Numbered from the stretch's first letter, positions 46,896 to 56,432 are shown. The stretch: DNA of 64,000 nt from [Leptolyngbya] sp. PCC 7376 (GCF_000316605.1 NC_019683.1:372001-436000), one strand, 5' to 3'. Translations and numbers: made by a program. The notes: generated from the sequence alone by a model not told the origin.

Positions 46896-47642
46896 ATGAC
46901 TCAAACCGGACGCATTCACTCTGTCGAAACCTGCGGAACCCTCGATGGTCCTGGACTCAGGTTTGTCATCTTTACCCAAGGCTGCCCCCTCCGTTGCCTC
47001 TACTGCCACAACCCCGATTGCCGGGAAATCACAGGCGGAAAAGAAGTCACCGTCGATGAGCTGATGGCCGAAATTCTGAAGTACAAAAACTACATCAAAA
47101 ACGGTGGCGTCACTATCAGCGGTGGCGAACCCACATTACAACCAGAATTCGTTCGAGAAATCTTTCGGCGATGCCATGAGGAAGGAATTCATACTGCCCT
47201 TGATACATCTGGTTTTGTACCTCTCACAATCGCACAATCGATCCTTGAATTTACTGATTTAGTGTTGCTCGACATCAAATCTTTTATCCCAGAAACCTAC
47301 AGAAAAGTTACGACAAAAGATCTTGAACCCACCCTGAAAATAGCACGCTATCTCAATGAAATTAACAAGCCAACTTGGGTGCGATTTGTATTAGTGCCTG
47401 ACCTCACTGATGCTGATGAAAATATTCGGGGTTTAGCGGATTTTGTGGCGACTCTCGACAATGTGGAACGGGTTGAAGTGCTGCCATTCCATCAAATGGG
47501 TGCGTACAAATGGGAGGAGCTGGGCTACGACTATCAACTTAAAGATACGCCTCCCGCTAGCCCACAACAGGTTTCCCACACCATCGATATTTTCAAAACC
47601 AAAGGTTTACCTGTTTACTCCGGTGCGGCGATCGCCTCCTAA
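46896..47642 (+). CDS. pflA: Pyruvate formate-lyase-activating enzyme
   Basis: A 248-residue radical SAM enzyme that makes the glycyl radical on PflB. The CxxxCxxC cluster motif is CPLRCLYC (about 30-37), followed by NGGVTISGGEPTLQPEFV with the SAM-binding GGE. The ATG at 46896 (MTQTGRIHSVETCGTLDGPG) aligns with the E. coli N-terminus. An upstream ATG at 46842 has a GGGAGG only 3 bases away, supplied by the palindromic repeat, and would add 18 residues. It lies between pflB and adhE. The hairpins between pflB and pflA may let the cell make less activase than enzyme (inference). Confidence 0.95.
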   Translation: MTQTGRIHSVETCGTLDGPGLRFVIFTQGCPLRCLYCHNPDCREITGGKEVTVDELMAEILKYKNYIKNGGVTISGGEPTLQPEFVREIFRRCHEEGIHTALDTSGFVPLTIAQSILEFTDLVLLDIKSFIPETYRKVTTKDLEPTLKIARYLNEINKPTWVRFVLVPDLTDADENIRGLADFVATLDNVERVEVLPFHQMGAYKWEELGYDYQLKDTPPASPQQVSHTIDIFKTKGLPVYSGAAIAS

Positions 47643-47687
47643 ATCCTCCACTTTTTCTACCATTTCACTTCACCTGCTTCTCTGGCT

Positions 47688-50324
47688 ATGACAACGGTTC
47701 TTCCCCTCGATAACTTCACTGTCCAAACCCTCGACGATTTGGAAAAGCTAGTGCTGAAAGTTAAAGAAGCTCAGCAGAAATATGCAACTTTTCCTCAGAC
47801 GAAAGTTGACCATATTTTCAAACAGGCAGCCCTAAAAGCGAATCAAGCCAGAATCCCTCTCGCCAAACTGGCAGTAGAAGAAACAGGCATGGGAGTGATC
47901 GAAGATAAAGTGATTAAAAATCATTTTGCTTCGGAATATATTTACAACAAATACAAAGGCACTAAAACCTGTGGTGTGGTCGAATCTGACGAGACCTATG
48001 GCTACGAAAAAATAGCGGAACCTTTAGGAATTATTGCGGGCATTATTCCGACAACAAATCCCACATCGACAGCGATTTTCAAAGTATTACTAGCGCTAAA
48101 AACTCGCAACGCAATCATTTTTTCTCCCCACCCACGCGCTAAAAAATGCACGATCGCCACATTAAAAATCATTGCCGAGGCAGCAGTCGAAGCCGGCGCA
48201 CCAGAGGGATTAATCGGTTGGATTGATGAGCCGAGCATCGAGTTATCGCAAGCCTTAATGCAGCACGATGATATTGCGTTAATTTTGGCGACGGGTGGCC
48301 CTGGCATGGTTCGCTCTTCCTATTCTTCGGGCAATCCAGCGATTGGTGTGGGTGCAGGCAATACCCCAGCGGTGATTGATGCATCGGCAGATATTCAACA
48401 GGCAGTGAGTTCTATTCTCGTCAGTAAGACCTTCGATAACGGCATGATTTGTGCCAGTGAGCAGTCGGTGATTGTCGAGAAATCTATCTACAAAGCCGTC
48501 AAAGAAGAGTTTATGAAACGTGGTGCATACATCATTAATAATCTGCAACGGCAAAAGCTCGGCGATATTATCCTCAAAAACGATCGCCTGAATGCAGATA
48601 TTGTTGGACAGCCCGTTAAAAAATTAGCTGAGTTGGCAGAGATTGAAATCCCAGAAAATCCTAGGGTTTTAATTGCAGAGGTAACTGATATCTCAGCGTC
48701 AGAACCCTTTGCCTATGAGAAGTTATCGCCCATCCTCGCCATGTATTGTGCCGAAGATTATGCTGATGCGGTCAATAAGGCGATCGCCCTTGTTGAGTTT
48801 GCGGGGCGGGGTCACACTTCGGTGCTCTATACCAACGATGCCAACAGCGAACACATTAAAGCCTTTGAAGAGAAGCTGGAAACAGGACGTTTGTTGATTA
48901 ATACCCCAGCATCTCAGGGGGCGATCGGCGATCTATATAACTTCCATCTAGAGCCATCGTTAACTCTCGGATGCGGCAGTTGGGGCGGGAACTCCATCTC
49001 GGAAAACGTTACGCCAGAGCACTTGCTGAATATCAAGACGGTATCGAAGCGGCGAGAAAATATGTTGTGGTTCCGCGTGCCGCCGAAAGTCTATTTCAAA
49101 TATGGCTGTTTGCCTGTGGCGTTGAGGGAATTGGCAGGAAAAAAACGGGCAGTCATTGTCACTGATAAGCCGCTTTTCGATCTCGGCATGACCAAGCCTG
49201 TCACCAAAGTTTTAGATGAAATCGGCGTTGAACACCACACCTTTTTCGATGTGGAGCCAGATCCTTGTTTGGCGACAATTAATAGGGGTTTGGAGATTTT
49301 TAATTCCTTCAAACCCGACGTGGTGATTGCCCTTGGGGGTGGCTCGCCGATGGATGCAGCAAAGGTAATGTGGCTGCTGTACGAACATCCAGAAGTGGAA
49401 TTTGAAGGCTTTGCGATGCGATTTATGGATATTCGCAAGCGAGTCTATGAACTGCCACCCCTTGGTGAAAAAGCAATTATGGTGGCGATTCCGACGACCT
49501 CGGGTACTGGCTCAGAAGTAACTCCTTTTGCTGTAGTGACCGACGAGAAAACCGGAATCAAATATCCTCTCGCCGATTATGCGCTAACTCCCAATATGGC
49601 GATCGCCGACCCAGAGTTAACGCTAAATATGCCGAAGAGTTTAACGGCCTTTGGTGGGATCGATGCGTTGACCCATGCCCTTGAAGCCTATGTATCGGTG
49701 ATGGCGACAGAGTTTACCGATGGGCTGGCATTACAGTCAATTTCATTGTTGTTTGAATATTTGCCGCGAGCCTATCAACTGGGAGCTGCCGACCAAGAAG
49801 CCCGCGAAAAAGTCCACTATGCCGCAACAATTGCGGGGATGGCCTTTGCGAATGCATTCCTCGGAGTTTGTCACTCGATGGCGCATAAGCTGGGTTCCAC
49901 TTTCCATGTGCCCCACGGCCTCGCCAATGCCCTAATGATCTCCCATGTCATCCGCTACAACGCCACCGATGCCCCTTTCAAACAGGCGATTTTCCCACAA
50001 TATGAATATCCCCATGCCAAAGCTCGGTACGCGACGATCGCCGATCATTTGCGACTTGGTGGTGGCACTCCCGATGAAAAAGTAGAACGCTTAGTAAGTG
50101 CTATCGAAGACCTCGAAAAGCAGCTCGATATCCCACTAACTATTAAGGATGTATTGGGCGATCAAGATAAAGCCTTTTATGAGCAAGTGGAAGCTATGGC
50201 AGAGCGTGCCTTTGATGACCAATGTACTGGCGCAAATCCTCGCTATCCTTTAATTAATGATCTGAAAGAGCTTTATATTTCGGCGTACCAAGATGGATAT
50301 TCTCAACTATCTCCAAGTAAATGA
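47688..50324 (+). CDS. adhE: Bifunctional acetaldehyde/alcohol dehydrogenase AdhE
   Basis: An 878-residue enzyme that reduces acetyl-CoA to acetaldehyde and then ethanol, oxidising two NADH. The N-terminal aldehyde dehydrogenase domain (about 1-440) has catalytic Cys255 in NGMICASEQSV. The C-terminal iron alcohol dehydrogenase domain (about 455-870) has GGGSPMDAAKVMW, GGIDALTHALEAYVS and HSMAHKLGSTFHVPHG, with the metal-binding histidines. The length fits E. coli AdhE. It lies 45 bases after pflA on the same strand, so PflB product acetyl-CoA can be used directly for NADH disposal. A phosphatase-like gene overlaps its 3' end by 32 bases. Confidence 0.97.
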   Translation: MTTVLPLDNFTVQTLDDLEKLVLKVKEAQQKYATFPQTKVDHIFKQAALKANQARIPLAKLAVEETGMGVIEDKVIKNHFASEYIYNKYKGTKTCGVVESDETYGYEKIAEPLGIIAGIIPTTNPTSTAIFKVLLALKTRNAIIFSPHPRAKKCTIATLKIIAEAAVEAGAPEGLIGWIDEPSIELSQALMQHDDIALILATGGPGMVRSSYSSGNPAIGVGAGNTPAVIDASADIQQAVSSILVSKTFDNGMICASEQSVIVEKSIYKAVKEEFMKRGAYIINNLQRQKLGDIILKNDRLNADIVGQPVKKLAELAEIEIPENPRVLIAEVTDISASEPFAYEKLSPILAMYCAEDYADAVNKAIALVEFAGRGHTSVLYTNDANSEHIKAFEEKLETGRLLINTPASQGAIGDLYNFHLEPSLTLGCGSWGGNSISENVTPEHLLNIKTVSKRRENMLWFRVPPKVYFKYGCLPVALRELAGKKRAVIVTDKPLFDLGMTKPVTKVLDEIGVEHHTFFDVEPDPCLATINRGLEIFNSFKPDVVIALGGGSPMDAAKVMWLLYEHPEVEFEGFAMRFMDIRKRVYELPPLGEKAIMVAIPTTSGTGSEVTPFAVVTDEKTGIKYPLADYALTPNMAIADPELTLNMPKSLTAFGGIDALTHALEAYVSVMATEFTDGLALQSISLLFEYLPRAYQLGAADQEAREKVHYAATIAGMAFANAFLGVCHSMAHKLGSTFHVPHGLANALMISHVIRYNATDAPFKQAIFPQYEYPHAKARYATIADHLRLGGGTPDEKVERLVSAIEDLEKQLDIPLTIKDVLGDQDKAFYEQVEAMAERAFDDQCTGANPRYPLINDLKELYISAYQDGYSQLSPSK

Positions 50325-50736
50325 TGGGCTTGCGACTTCTGGCCAGCCCCGTGCTGAGCAGTTCGCCGAAATTGCCAATCTTGAATATAGAACAGTGATT
50401 AATTTGGCATTACCTACTTCTGACGATGCGATCGCCCATGAAGGAGAATTAGTCACAGCTCAAGATATGAACTATATACACATTCCTGTGATTTGGGAGA
50501 AGCCAGAACTGTCGCAATATCAATTGTTTTGTGTAGTGATGGAGGCGCATAAACCTTTCAAAGTATGGGTTCACTGCGCCAAAAATATGCGAGTGTCTTG
50601 TTTCGTTGCTTTGTACGGAATGAAATATCTTGGGTTTTCTGACAAAGAGGCAGCATCGCTTATTTCTAAAATCTGGCAACCGAATGAAGTTTGGTCTCAG
50701 TTTATGTCGTTAGCGCAAAGCAAAAATTCACACTAA
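50293..50736 (+). CDS. Tyrosine phosphatase-like protein (DUF442/DSP-like)
   Basis: A 147-residue cysteine-phosphatase-fold protein. It starts MDILNYLQVNDGLATSGQPR with the SGQP motif typical of the BLH/DUF442 phosphatases. The signature loop is VHCAKNMRVSC near residue 92, with Cys and Arg separated by four residues. That matches DUF442-type proteins and not the classic C-x5-R. The start overlaps adhE by 32 bases, so translation is coupled to the fermentation genes. A substrate is not known. A second, broken C-terminal copy lies at 53486-53602. Confidence 0.82.
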   Translation: MDILNYLQVNDGLATSGQPRAEQFAEIANLEYRTVINLALPTSDDAIAHEGELVTAQDMNYIHIPVIWEKPELSQYQLFCVVMEAHKPFKVWVHCAKNMRVSCFVALYGMKYLGFSDKEAASLISKIWQPNEVWSQFMSLAQSKNSH

Positions 50737-50743
50737 AACAAGT

Positions 50744-50773
50744 GATGAAGGCGATCACCTCATCTGCTTTTTT
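50744..50773 (+). terminator. Terminator of the pfl-adhE operon
   Basis: A stem GATGAaGG/CCTCATC with one bulge and the loop CGATCA lies 8 bases after the phosphatase stop and is followed by TGC and six T. It is a fair intrinsic terminator. Confidence 0.55.
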
Positions 50774-50964
50774 CTCACCCTACAGAATCATCAAAAAATC
50801 ACTTTTTTTCATCAAAAACGTATCGCAACAGAAAATTTAGATTTTCTTGAGTGAGATGGCTTTGAGGCTGTTTTTTTACTAAAGCTCTTCGTTTTATTGA
50901 GTTAGAAAACTAAAGCTATTAAGTTCATCGTCAAAGTTTATTGGCCTCATCTCAGTTATAAATT

Positions 50965-52053
50965 ATGTTGAAGTTACGAAAGTTTTTCTCATTTCTACTA
51001 GTGGCAGTAGCGCTCTCGGTAGGCATAGGGATATCTTTTAAACTTCCGCAAATATCCGCTCAAACTAATATCTCTCGCCAGTCCCAAATTTTAGTCTTTG
51101 GTCAAAAAATCTATACTCGCGAAAACGGTAAACCAAGGACAATCATTGAAAATTTTTCTGTTGCCGACACAGAAGCTCTTTTTACTTTCGTCGCGACTAA
51201 TCCTCAGGGAAAAAGAGGAAAAGTTACCAGCGCAGTGATCAAATTGAACGGAGTAGAAATTCTCTCCCCGAGAGAACTCAACCAAAATGTTGAAGTCGTT
51301 TCCAAACGTGTATCTCTACAGCAAAATAACCAACTCGAAGTTCAGCTAAGAGATAAACCGGGCAGTGCCTTGGGAGTACAAATTAGTACGCCAGCTCTAC
51401 CTCCACCAATTGGCTCTGCATTTATTCGAGTGCAGCCTAGTACAATCCCGCTTAACACTTCCACTAGAGTACAGTTCTCGTATCAATTTCCAATCTCATC
51501 GGACAGCCCAGATCCAGTTGTAGAACTACAGAGGTTAGATGGAGATACTGGGGCTGTTATTGCTTCAGAAGGTTTTCTTCGCGATAATGGCCAACTATCC
51601 CTCGGAGATGATATCCGTAATGATGGGAGCTTTAGCTTCCGAAAAACCTATAATTTCAGTACAGGAACAGCTATTTGGCTACGAACAAAAGTAACGGTAG
51701 ATAGCAAGACTTATTACTCAGAGCCTAATAGCTTAATTGCTCGTGATCTTTCGCCCATCACTCCAGAGCAAACTCAGGCGATAATCGATGCCTCAAATGA
51801 AGGACGAGAGCTTTATAAGGAACTATTGTCTATAAAAGGAGAGGCTGCAGCCCATAATGAGACAGTTGCATACTTGAATTCATTAGATATTGTAGAAATT
51901 GCAGCTTCTCAATATACCGATGGCTCTAACGGAGAACCAAAAACATATGGCATTAACATTAGATTTGTTACTGGGATGAATGGATTTATCTCAACTGCAC
52001 CTCGCGGAACCAGAGGCGGTTCAAAATATGATTTAAAAATCAACAGATATTAA
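50965..52053 (+). CDS. Exported protein of unknown function, tandem copy 1
   Basis: A 362-residue exported protein, not recognised. Residues 1-31 form a signal peptide (FFSFLLVAVALSVGIGISF, then an AQT cleavage site). The body is rich in beta-type segments with a repeated look of lipocalin- or Ig-like surface proteins. Features include ILVFGQKIYTRENGKPRT, VVELQRLDGDTGAVIASEG and a C-terminal FISTAPRGTRGGSKYDLK. No enzyme motif is visible. About 20 percent of the residues differ from copy 2, mostly at about 138-170 and 255-300. It follows the fermentation operon but has its own leader. Confidence 0.85.
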   Translation: MLKLRKFFSFLLVAVALSVGIGISFKLPQISAQTNISRQSQILVFGQKIYTRENGKPRTIIENFSVADTEALFTFVATNPQGKRGKVTSAVIKLNGVEILSPRELNQNVEVVSKRVSLQQNNQLEVQLRDKPGSALGVQISTPALPPPIGSAFIRVQPSTIPLNTSTRVQFSYQFPISSDSPDPVVELQRLDGDTGAVIASEGFLRDNGQLSLGDDIRNDGSFSFRKTYNFSTGTAIWLRTKVTVDSKTYYSEPNSLIARDLSPITPEQTQAIIDASNEGRELYKELLSIKGEAAAHNETVAYLNSLDIVEIAASQYTDGSNGEPKTYGINIRFVTGMNGFISTAPRGTRGGSKYDLKINRY

Positions 52054-52145
52054 AAAATTGGCAATGATTTTCCACAATTGAGTTAGGAAACTAAAGCTAT
52101 CAAGTTCATCGTCAAAGTTGATTGATCTCACCTCAGTTGTAAATT

Positions 52146-53234
52146 ATGTTGAAGTTACGAAAGTTTTTCTCATTTCTACTAGTGACAGTAGCGCTCTCGG
52201 TAGGCATAGGGATATCTTTTAAACTTCCGCAAATATCCGCTCAAACTAATATCTCTCGCCAGTCCCAAATTTTAGTCTTCGGTCAAAAAATCTATACTCG
52301 CGAAAACGGTAAACCAAGGACAATCATTGAAAATTTTTCTGTTGCTGACACGGAAGCTCCCTTTGCTTTCGTCGCGAATAATCCTCAGGGAAAAAGAGGA
52401 AAAGTTACTAGCGCAGTGATCAAATTGAATGGGGTGGAAATTCTCTCCCCTAGAGAACTCAACCAAAATGTTGAAGTCGTTTCCAAACGTGTATCTCTAC
52501 AGCAAAATAACCAACTCGAAGTTGAGCTAAGAGGTAAACCGGGCAGTTCTTTGAGAGTACAAATTAGTACACCAGCTTTGCCATCACTAGTGGGTTCAGC
52601 ATTTATCAGAGCCCAACCTAGTAGTTTCCCGATTAACGTACCAACAAGAGTACAGTTTTTTTATCAATTTCCAAGCTCACCCAATGAACCAAGACCTGTT
52701 GTTGAACTGCAGAGATTAGACGGCGATACAGGTGCCGTGATTGGTTCGGAAGGTTTTATGCAAGATAACGGACAACTATCTCTTGGAGATGATATTCGTG
52801 GCGACGGGATTTTCAGTTTTAGAAAGACCTACAATTTCAGTACTAAAACGACTATCTGGCTGCGATCAAAAGTAACTGTTGGTGGCAAAACGTATTTCTC
52901 AGAACCGCTAAGGATATTTGCATTGGATCCAAACACTCCAACTCCAGAGCAAATTCAATCAATGCTTGACACATTAGATGAAGCATTGATGTTATACGAA
53001 GAACTTTTGCCAATTAAAGGTATCGCTCTTGCCCATAAAGAAACAGTTGCATATTTGAATTCAGTCGATATTGTAGAAAGTGTAACTTCACAATATAACG
53101 ATGGATCTAATGGAGAGCCGATAAACTATGGTATTAATGTTCGTTTTACATTTGGAATAAGCTCATTTATTTCAACTGCACCTCGTGGAACCAGAGGCGG
53201 TTCAAAATATGATTTAAAAATCAACAGATATTAA
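52146..53234 (+). CDS. Exported protein of unknown function, tandem copy 2
   Basis: The second 362-residue copy of the tandem pair, of exactly equal length to copy 1 although residues differ. The signal peptide differs by one residue (VTVALSVG for VAVALSVG). Variable stretches include RAQPSSFPINVPTRVQFFYQ against RVQPSTIPLNTSTRVQFSYQ and a different loop ALDPNTPTPEQIQSMLDT. The N-terminus and the last residues (RGTRGGSKYDLKINRY) are the same. Conservation at both ends and change in the middle suggest gene conversion at the ends or changing selection on the exposed middle. Function unknown. Confidence 0.85.
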   Translation: MLKLRKFFSFLLVTVALSVGIGISFKLPQISAQTNISRQSQILVFGQKIYTRENGKPRTIIENFSVADTEAPFAFVANNPQGKRGKVTSAVIKLNGVEILSPRELNQNVEVVSKRVSLQQNNQLEVELRGKPGSSLRVQISTPALPSLVGSAFIRAQPSSFPINVPTRVQFFYQFPSSPNEPRPVVELQRLDGDTGAVIGSEGFMQDNGQLSLGDDIRGDGIFSFRKTYNFSTKTTIWLRSKVTVGGKTYFSEPLRIFALDPNTPTPEQIQSMLDTLDEALMLYEELLPIKGIALAHKETVAYLNSVDIVESVTSQYNDGSNGEPINYGINVRFTFGISSFISTAPRGTRGGSKYDLKINRY

Positions 53235-53697
53235 AAAATTGGCAATGGTTTTCCACGAAAGCCAAAAGTAATTTTGCACCTCAAAAAATCGAAAAATCCA
53301 GTGTAGAGAACTTTTACAGCTCTAACAATCAGCCTGCTGATACTTCTCTTTTTGCTGAAAATCCCCAAAGTTTTGAACTCACAAGATTTTCATCTGATAA
53401 CAAATCACGGGTCAAAAATAATAAAGTTTTAGTTCTTTCTTCTTTTGAGTTGGAGTTTGGGAGTGACAACTTCGATGGCTAAATTATGGGATATCTGGGG
53501 TTTTCTGAAACAGAAACAGCATCACTCATCTCGACAATTTGGCAACCACATGAAGTTTGGCCTCAGTTTATGGATTTAGTAAAAAGTAAAAGTTCAAGCT
53601 GAAGCGAGTAATGGCGACTATCGCCACCGAAGGAGAATGAGGACGTACAATAGAAGATGGCTTAAATTAAGCAAGATATAGGCGCTCACAGAAATTC
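53235..53697 (+). other. 463-base region with decayed coding remnants before prfC
   Basis: No complete gene is supported. Right of the duplication lies an open stretch up to the stop at 53480 with no start codon or family match. It is followed by the phosphatase fragment at 53486-53602. A GGCGA-CTA-TCGCC hairpin follows near 53613-53625. prfC starts at 53698. Confidence 0.5.
53486..53602 (+). pseudogene. C-terminal fragment of a phosphatase like that at 50293
   Basis: Thirty-eight codons read MGYLGFSETETASLIS, then TIWQPHEVWPQFMDL, close to the end of the phosphatase at 50293 (MKYLGFSDKEAASLIS, then KIWQPNEVWSQFMSL). Similarity runs on into the 3' flank. The HC-x4-R motif and everything before it are missing. 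It is a remnant of a second phosphatase copy. Confidence 0.85.
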
Positions 53698-55311
53698 ATG
53701 TCAGCAGAATTACTCAACGAAATCGAAGAAGCCGTCCGAACGCGACGAAACTTCGCGATTATCTCCCACCCTGACGCGGGTAAAACAACCCTCACCGAAA
53801 AGCTATTGCTTTATGGAGGCGCAATCCATGAGGCAGGAGCGGTCAAAGCGCGGCGGGAACAGCGAAAGGTAACCTCTGACTGGATGGAAATGGAGCAACA
53901 GCGGGGAATTTCGATTACCTCGACCGTGTTGCAATTCCTATACGATGGCTATCAAATTAATCTGCTCGACACACCGGGTCACCAAGACTTTAGTGAAGAT
54001 ACATACCGTACCCTCGCGGCAGCAGATAATGCAGTCATGCTCGTGGATGCAGCGAAAGGTCTAGAGACTCAAACCCGCAAATTATTTGAAGTCTGTAAGT
54101 TGCGATCGCTCCCAATTTTTACGTTCGTTAATAAACTAGACCGTCCTGGCAGAGAACCCTTAGAGCTCATCGACGAGATTGAGCAAGAACTCGGACTCTC
54201 AACCTATGCCGTGAATTGGCCTATCGGAATGGGCGATCGCTTCCAAGGTGTTTATGACCGACGAGAAGGCCAAGTACATTTATTTGAACGAGCAGCCCAC
54301 GGCACAAAAGCTGCCACAGATACGATTTACCAATTAGATGACCCGATTCTCGAAGAACTGATTGAGCCAGAACTTTATGATCAATTCCGCGAAGAATTAG
54401 AAATCCTCGACGAAATCGGTGCCGAATTCGATATGGAAGCGATCCATGCAGGGCAACAAACGCCGATCTTTTTCGGTAGTGCGATGACAAATTTTGGTGT
54501 GGAATTATTTTTAACGTCTTTTCTCGACTACGCCCTAAAACCAGAACCCCGTAACTCAACCCTAGGCGAACTTGAACCGACATACCCAGAATTCACTGGA
54601 TTTGTCTTTAAGCTTCAGGCCAACATGGATCCGAAACACCGCGATCGCGTCGCCTTTGTGCGGGTCTGTACCGGAAAATTTGAGAAAGATATGACCGTCA
54701 GTCATGCCCGCACTGGCAAAACGGTGAGGCTCTCCCGTCCCCAAAAACTGTTTGCCCAAGGTCGTGAATCCCTTGAAGAAGCCTATGCTGGCGATGTGAT
54801 TGGTCTAAATAATCCAGGTGTATTTGCCATTGGCGACACGATTTATAAAGGAAAAAAACTTGAGTATGAGGGCATTCCTTGTTTCTCACCTGAGCTTTTC
54901 GCTTACCTAAAAAATCCTAACCCCTCGAAATTCAAACAGTTTCAGAAAGGAATTAAGGAACTCCAAGAAGAAGGTGCAGTACAGATTATGTATTCCACTG
55001 ATGAGTTTAAGCGCGAGCCGATTCTTGCCGCCGTTGGTCAACTGCAATTTGAAGTCGTGCAACACCGTCTTCAAAATGAATATGGTGTTGAAAGTCGCCT
55101 TGAACCAATGGGTTATAGTGTTGCCCGTTGGGTACTTAATGGTTGGGAGGCTCTAGATAAAGCCGGAAAGATTTTCAATACAATGGTTGTTAAAGATGTA
55201 TGGGAACGCCCCGTTTTATTATTAAAAAATGAATGGAACCTCAATCAAATTCGAGGTGATCATCCCCATCTAGAACTGTCGGCGATCGCCCCCATTGGCA
55301 GCAGTAAATAA
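53698..55311 (+). CDS. prfC: Peptide chain release factor 3
   Basis: A 537-residue translation GTPase that helps release factors RF1 and RF2 leave the ribosome after termination. The GTPase motifs are [15 protein letters not shown] (G1), [16 protein letters not shown] (G3) and [10 protein letters not shown] (G4). The region [18 protein letters not shown] (G2 switch) is typical of RF3. OB-type domains II and III follow with [20 protein letters not shown]. The length fits family members. It starts at ATG 53698, and the TerD-like gene follows 26 bases after its stop on the same strand. Confidence 0.96.
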   Translation: MSAELLNEIEEAVRTRRNFAIISHPDAGKTTLTEKLLLYGGAIHEAGAVKARREQRKVTSDWMEMEQQRGISITSTVLQFLYDGYQINLLDTPGHQDFSEDTYRTLAAADNAVMLVDAAKGLETQTRKLFEVCKLRSLPIFTFVNKLDRPGREPLELIDEIEQELGLSTYAVNWPIGMGDRFQGVYDRREGQVHLFERAAHGTKAATDTIYQLDDPILEELIEPELYDQFREELEILDEIGAEFDMEAIHAGQQTPIFFGSAMTNFGVELFLTSFLDYALKPEPRNSTLGELEPTYPEFTGFVFKLQANMDPKHRDRVAFVRVCTGKFEKDMTVSHARTGKTVRLSRPQKLFAQGRESLEEAYAGDVIGLNNPGVFAIGDTIYKGKKLEYEGIPCFSPELFAYLKNPNPSKFKQFQKGIKELQEEGAVQIMYSTDEFKREPILAAVGQLQFEVVQHRLQNEYGVESRLEPMGYSVARWVLNGWEALDKAGKIFNTMVVKDVWERPVLLLKNEWNLNQIRGDHPHLELSAIAPIGSSK

Positions 55312-55337
55312 AATTTAGCATTTCATTCTCAAGACCT

Positions 55338-55943
55338 ATGGCAATTCAACTCAAAAAAGGAAACAGTATTTCCTTAAAAAAAGAAGCTCCTCAGCTCAAC
55401 AAAATCATGTTGGGGTTGGGTTGGGATATGGCACAAGAGCCTGCTCGCAGAAGTATTTTTAATATTTTCAAAGCGAGCACCACCATTGATCTCGACTCCG
55501 CTGTTTTTTGTCTAAACTCAAACGATGCTCTTGGTAGCCGTAACGACGTTGTTTACTACGCCAACTTGCACCATAACTCTGGCGCCATCCATCACCAAGG
55601 CGACAATCTGACAGGCGAAGGAGAAGGCGATGATGAGCAAATCATGGTAGAACTGAGCAAAATTCCTGACAATATTTCTAGCCTTTTATTCACAGTGAAT
55701 ATTTATATGGGTAAAGATAGAAGGCAGGATTTTAGTAATATCAAAAATGCCTTTGTTCGCTTAGTTGACTTTAATACCAATCGCGAAATTGCCTATTACA
55801 AGTTATCTGAATCCGCTTTCACAAACCAAACATTAATGAAGATGGCTGAACTACGCCGCACAGATAATGGTTGGCAAATGAAAGCAATCGGTGAAGGGTC
55901 TAAAAATAGCCTCGATGAACTCGTCAAAATGTATCGAAATTAA
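55338..55943 (+). CDS. TerD family protein
   Basis: A 201-residue protein of the TerD calcium-binding family, linked to tellurite and general stress responses. The family start MAIQLKKGNSISLKKEAPQL and the core LGLGWD are visible. GDNLTGEGEGDDEQIMVEL (about residues 90-108) is the acidic Ca-binding segment, with a second acidic site at DLDSAVFCLN. It has no membrane segment. It lies just after prfC and before two small DUF genes. The role in this organism is unknown; only the calcium-binding fold is safe. Confidence 0.9.
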   Translation: MAIQLKKGNSISLKKEAPQLNKIMLGLGWDMAQEPARRSIFNIFKASTTIDLDSAVFCLNSNDALGSRNDVVYYANLHHNSGAIHHQGDNLTGEGEGDDEQIMVELSKIPDNISSLLFTVNIYMGKDRRQDFSNIKNAFVRLVDFNTNREIAYYKLSESAFTNQTLMKMAELRRTDNGWQMKAIGEGSKNSLDELVKMYRN

Positions 55944-55964
55944 CTGGTAATCACGTTTTATTCT

Positions 55965-56432
55965 ATGGAAAATTTTAAAAGTGGGTGGTCGTCTTTACCA
56001 CGGCAAGATTTTCATCAGTGGTTAACCCAGACTTCCAGTCAAATGAATACAGATAAATTATCTAAAGATGATGTCAAACAACTGTGTCGAGTACTAAAAT
56101 CAATGGCGATTGATGAAGAACTAAAGATTAAAAGTACGCTGCGGTTGTTGTTATTACAACTGCTGAAATGGCAACATCAACCTCAAAATCGTTGTCATCG
56201 GTGGATTGAAATAATGAGCGAGTATCGTTACCAACTTAATGATTATTTTTCAGCGAGTCCAACGTTAAAAGAGTTTGCTGAATCAGCCCTTTTTGACTGT
56301 TATCAAGCTGCTTGCACTACGATGTCCATCGAAGATCATGTCCCAGTCGAACATTTTCCGGCGGAATCTTTTCCAAAAAATGTCCCATTTTCAATGGCAG
56401 AAATTTCTGATCTTAATTACTTTCCAAAATAA
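55965..56432 (+). CDS. DUF29-like protein
   Basis: A 155-residue helical protein resembling the DUF29 family, common in cyanobacteria and of unknown function. The middle LRLLLLQLLKWQHQPQNRCHRWIEIM (read as LKWQHQP and HRWIE) is the family signature, followed by EYRYQLNDYFSASPTLKEF. No catalytic residue or membrane segment is seen. It lies 21 bases after the TerD-like gene and 30 bases before the DUF1493 gene, so the three are likely co-transcribed. Confidence 0.75.
   Translation: MENFKSGWSSLPRQDFHQWLTQTSSQMNTDKLSKDDVKQLCRVLKSMAIDEELKIKSTLRLLLLQLLKWQHQPQNRCHRWIEIMSEYRYQLNDYFSASPTLKEFAESALFDCYQAACTTMSIEDHVPVEHFPAESFPKNVPFSMAEISDLNYFPK

Larger units (their letters stand above)
50897..53258 (+). 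repeat. Tandem direct duplication, two units of about 1181 bases
   Basis: Unit 1 (about 50897-52077) and unit 2 (about 52078-53258) begin with the same TTGAGTTAG-AAACTAAAGCTAT leader and end with the same TTAAAAAATTGGCAATG-TTTTCCAC tail. Each holds one copy of the 362-codon gene. The start codons are exactly 1181 bases apart. The leader, first 135 codons and last 20 codons are nearly the same; the middle is diverged. Confidence 0.93.

Noticed and set aside
50897-53258. CRISPR or satellite repeat array
   Set aside because: Two gene-sized units only; these are a gene duplication and not short regularly spaced repeats. No CRISPR array was found anywhere in the window.
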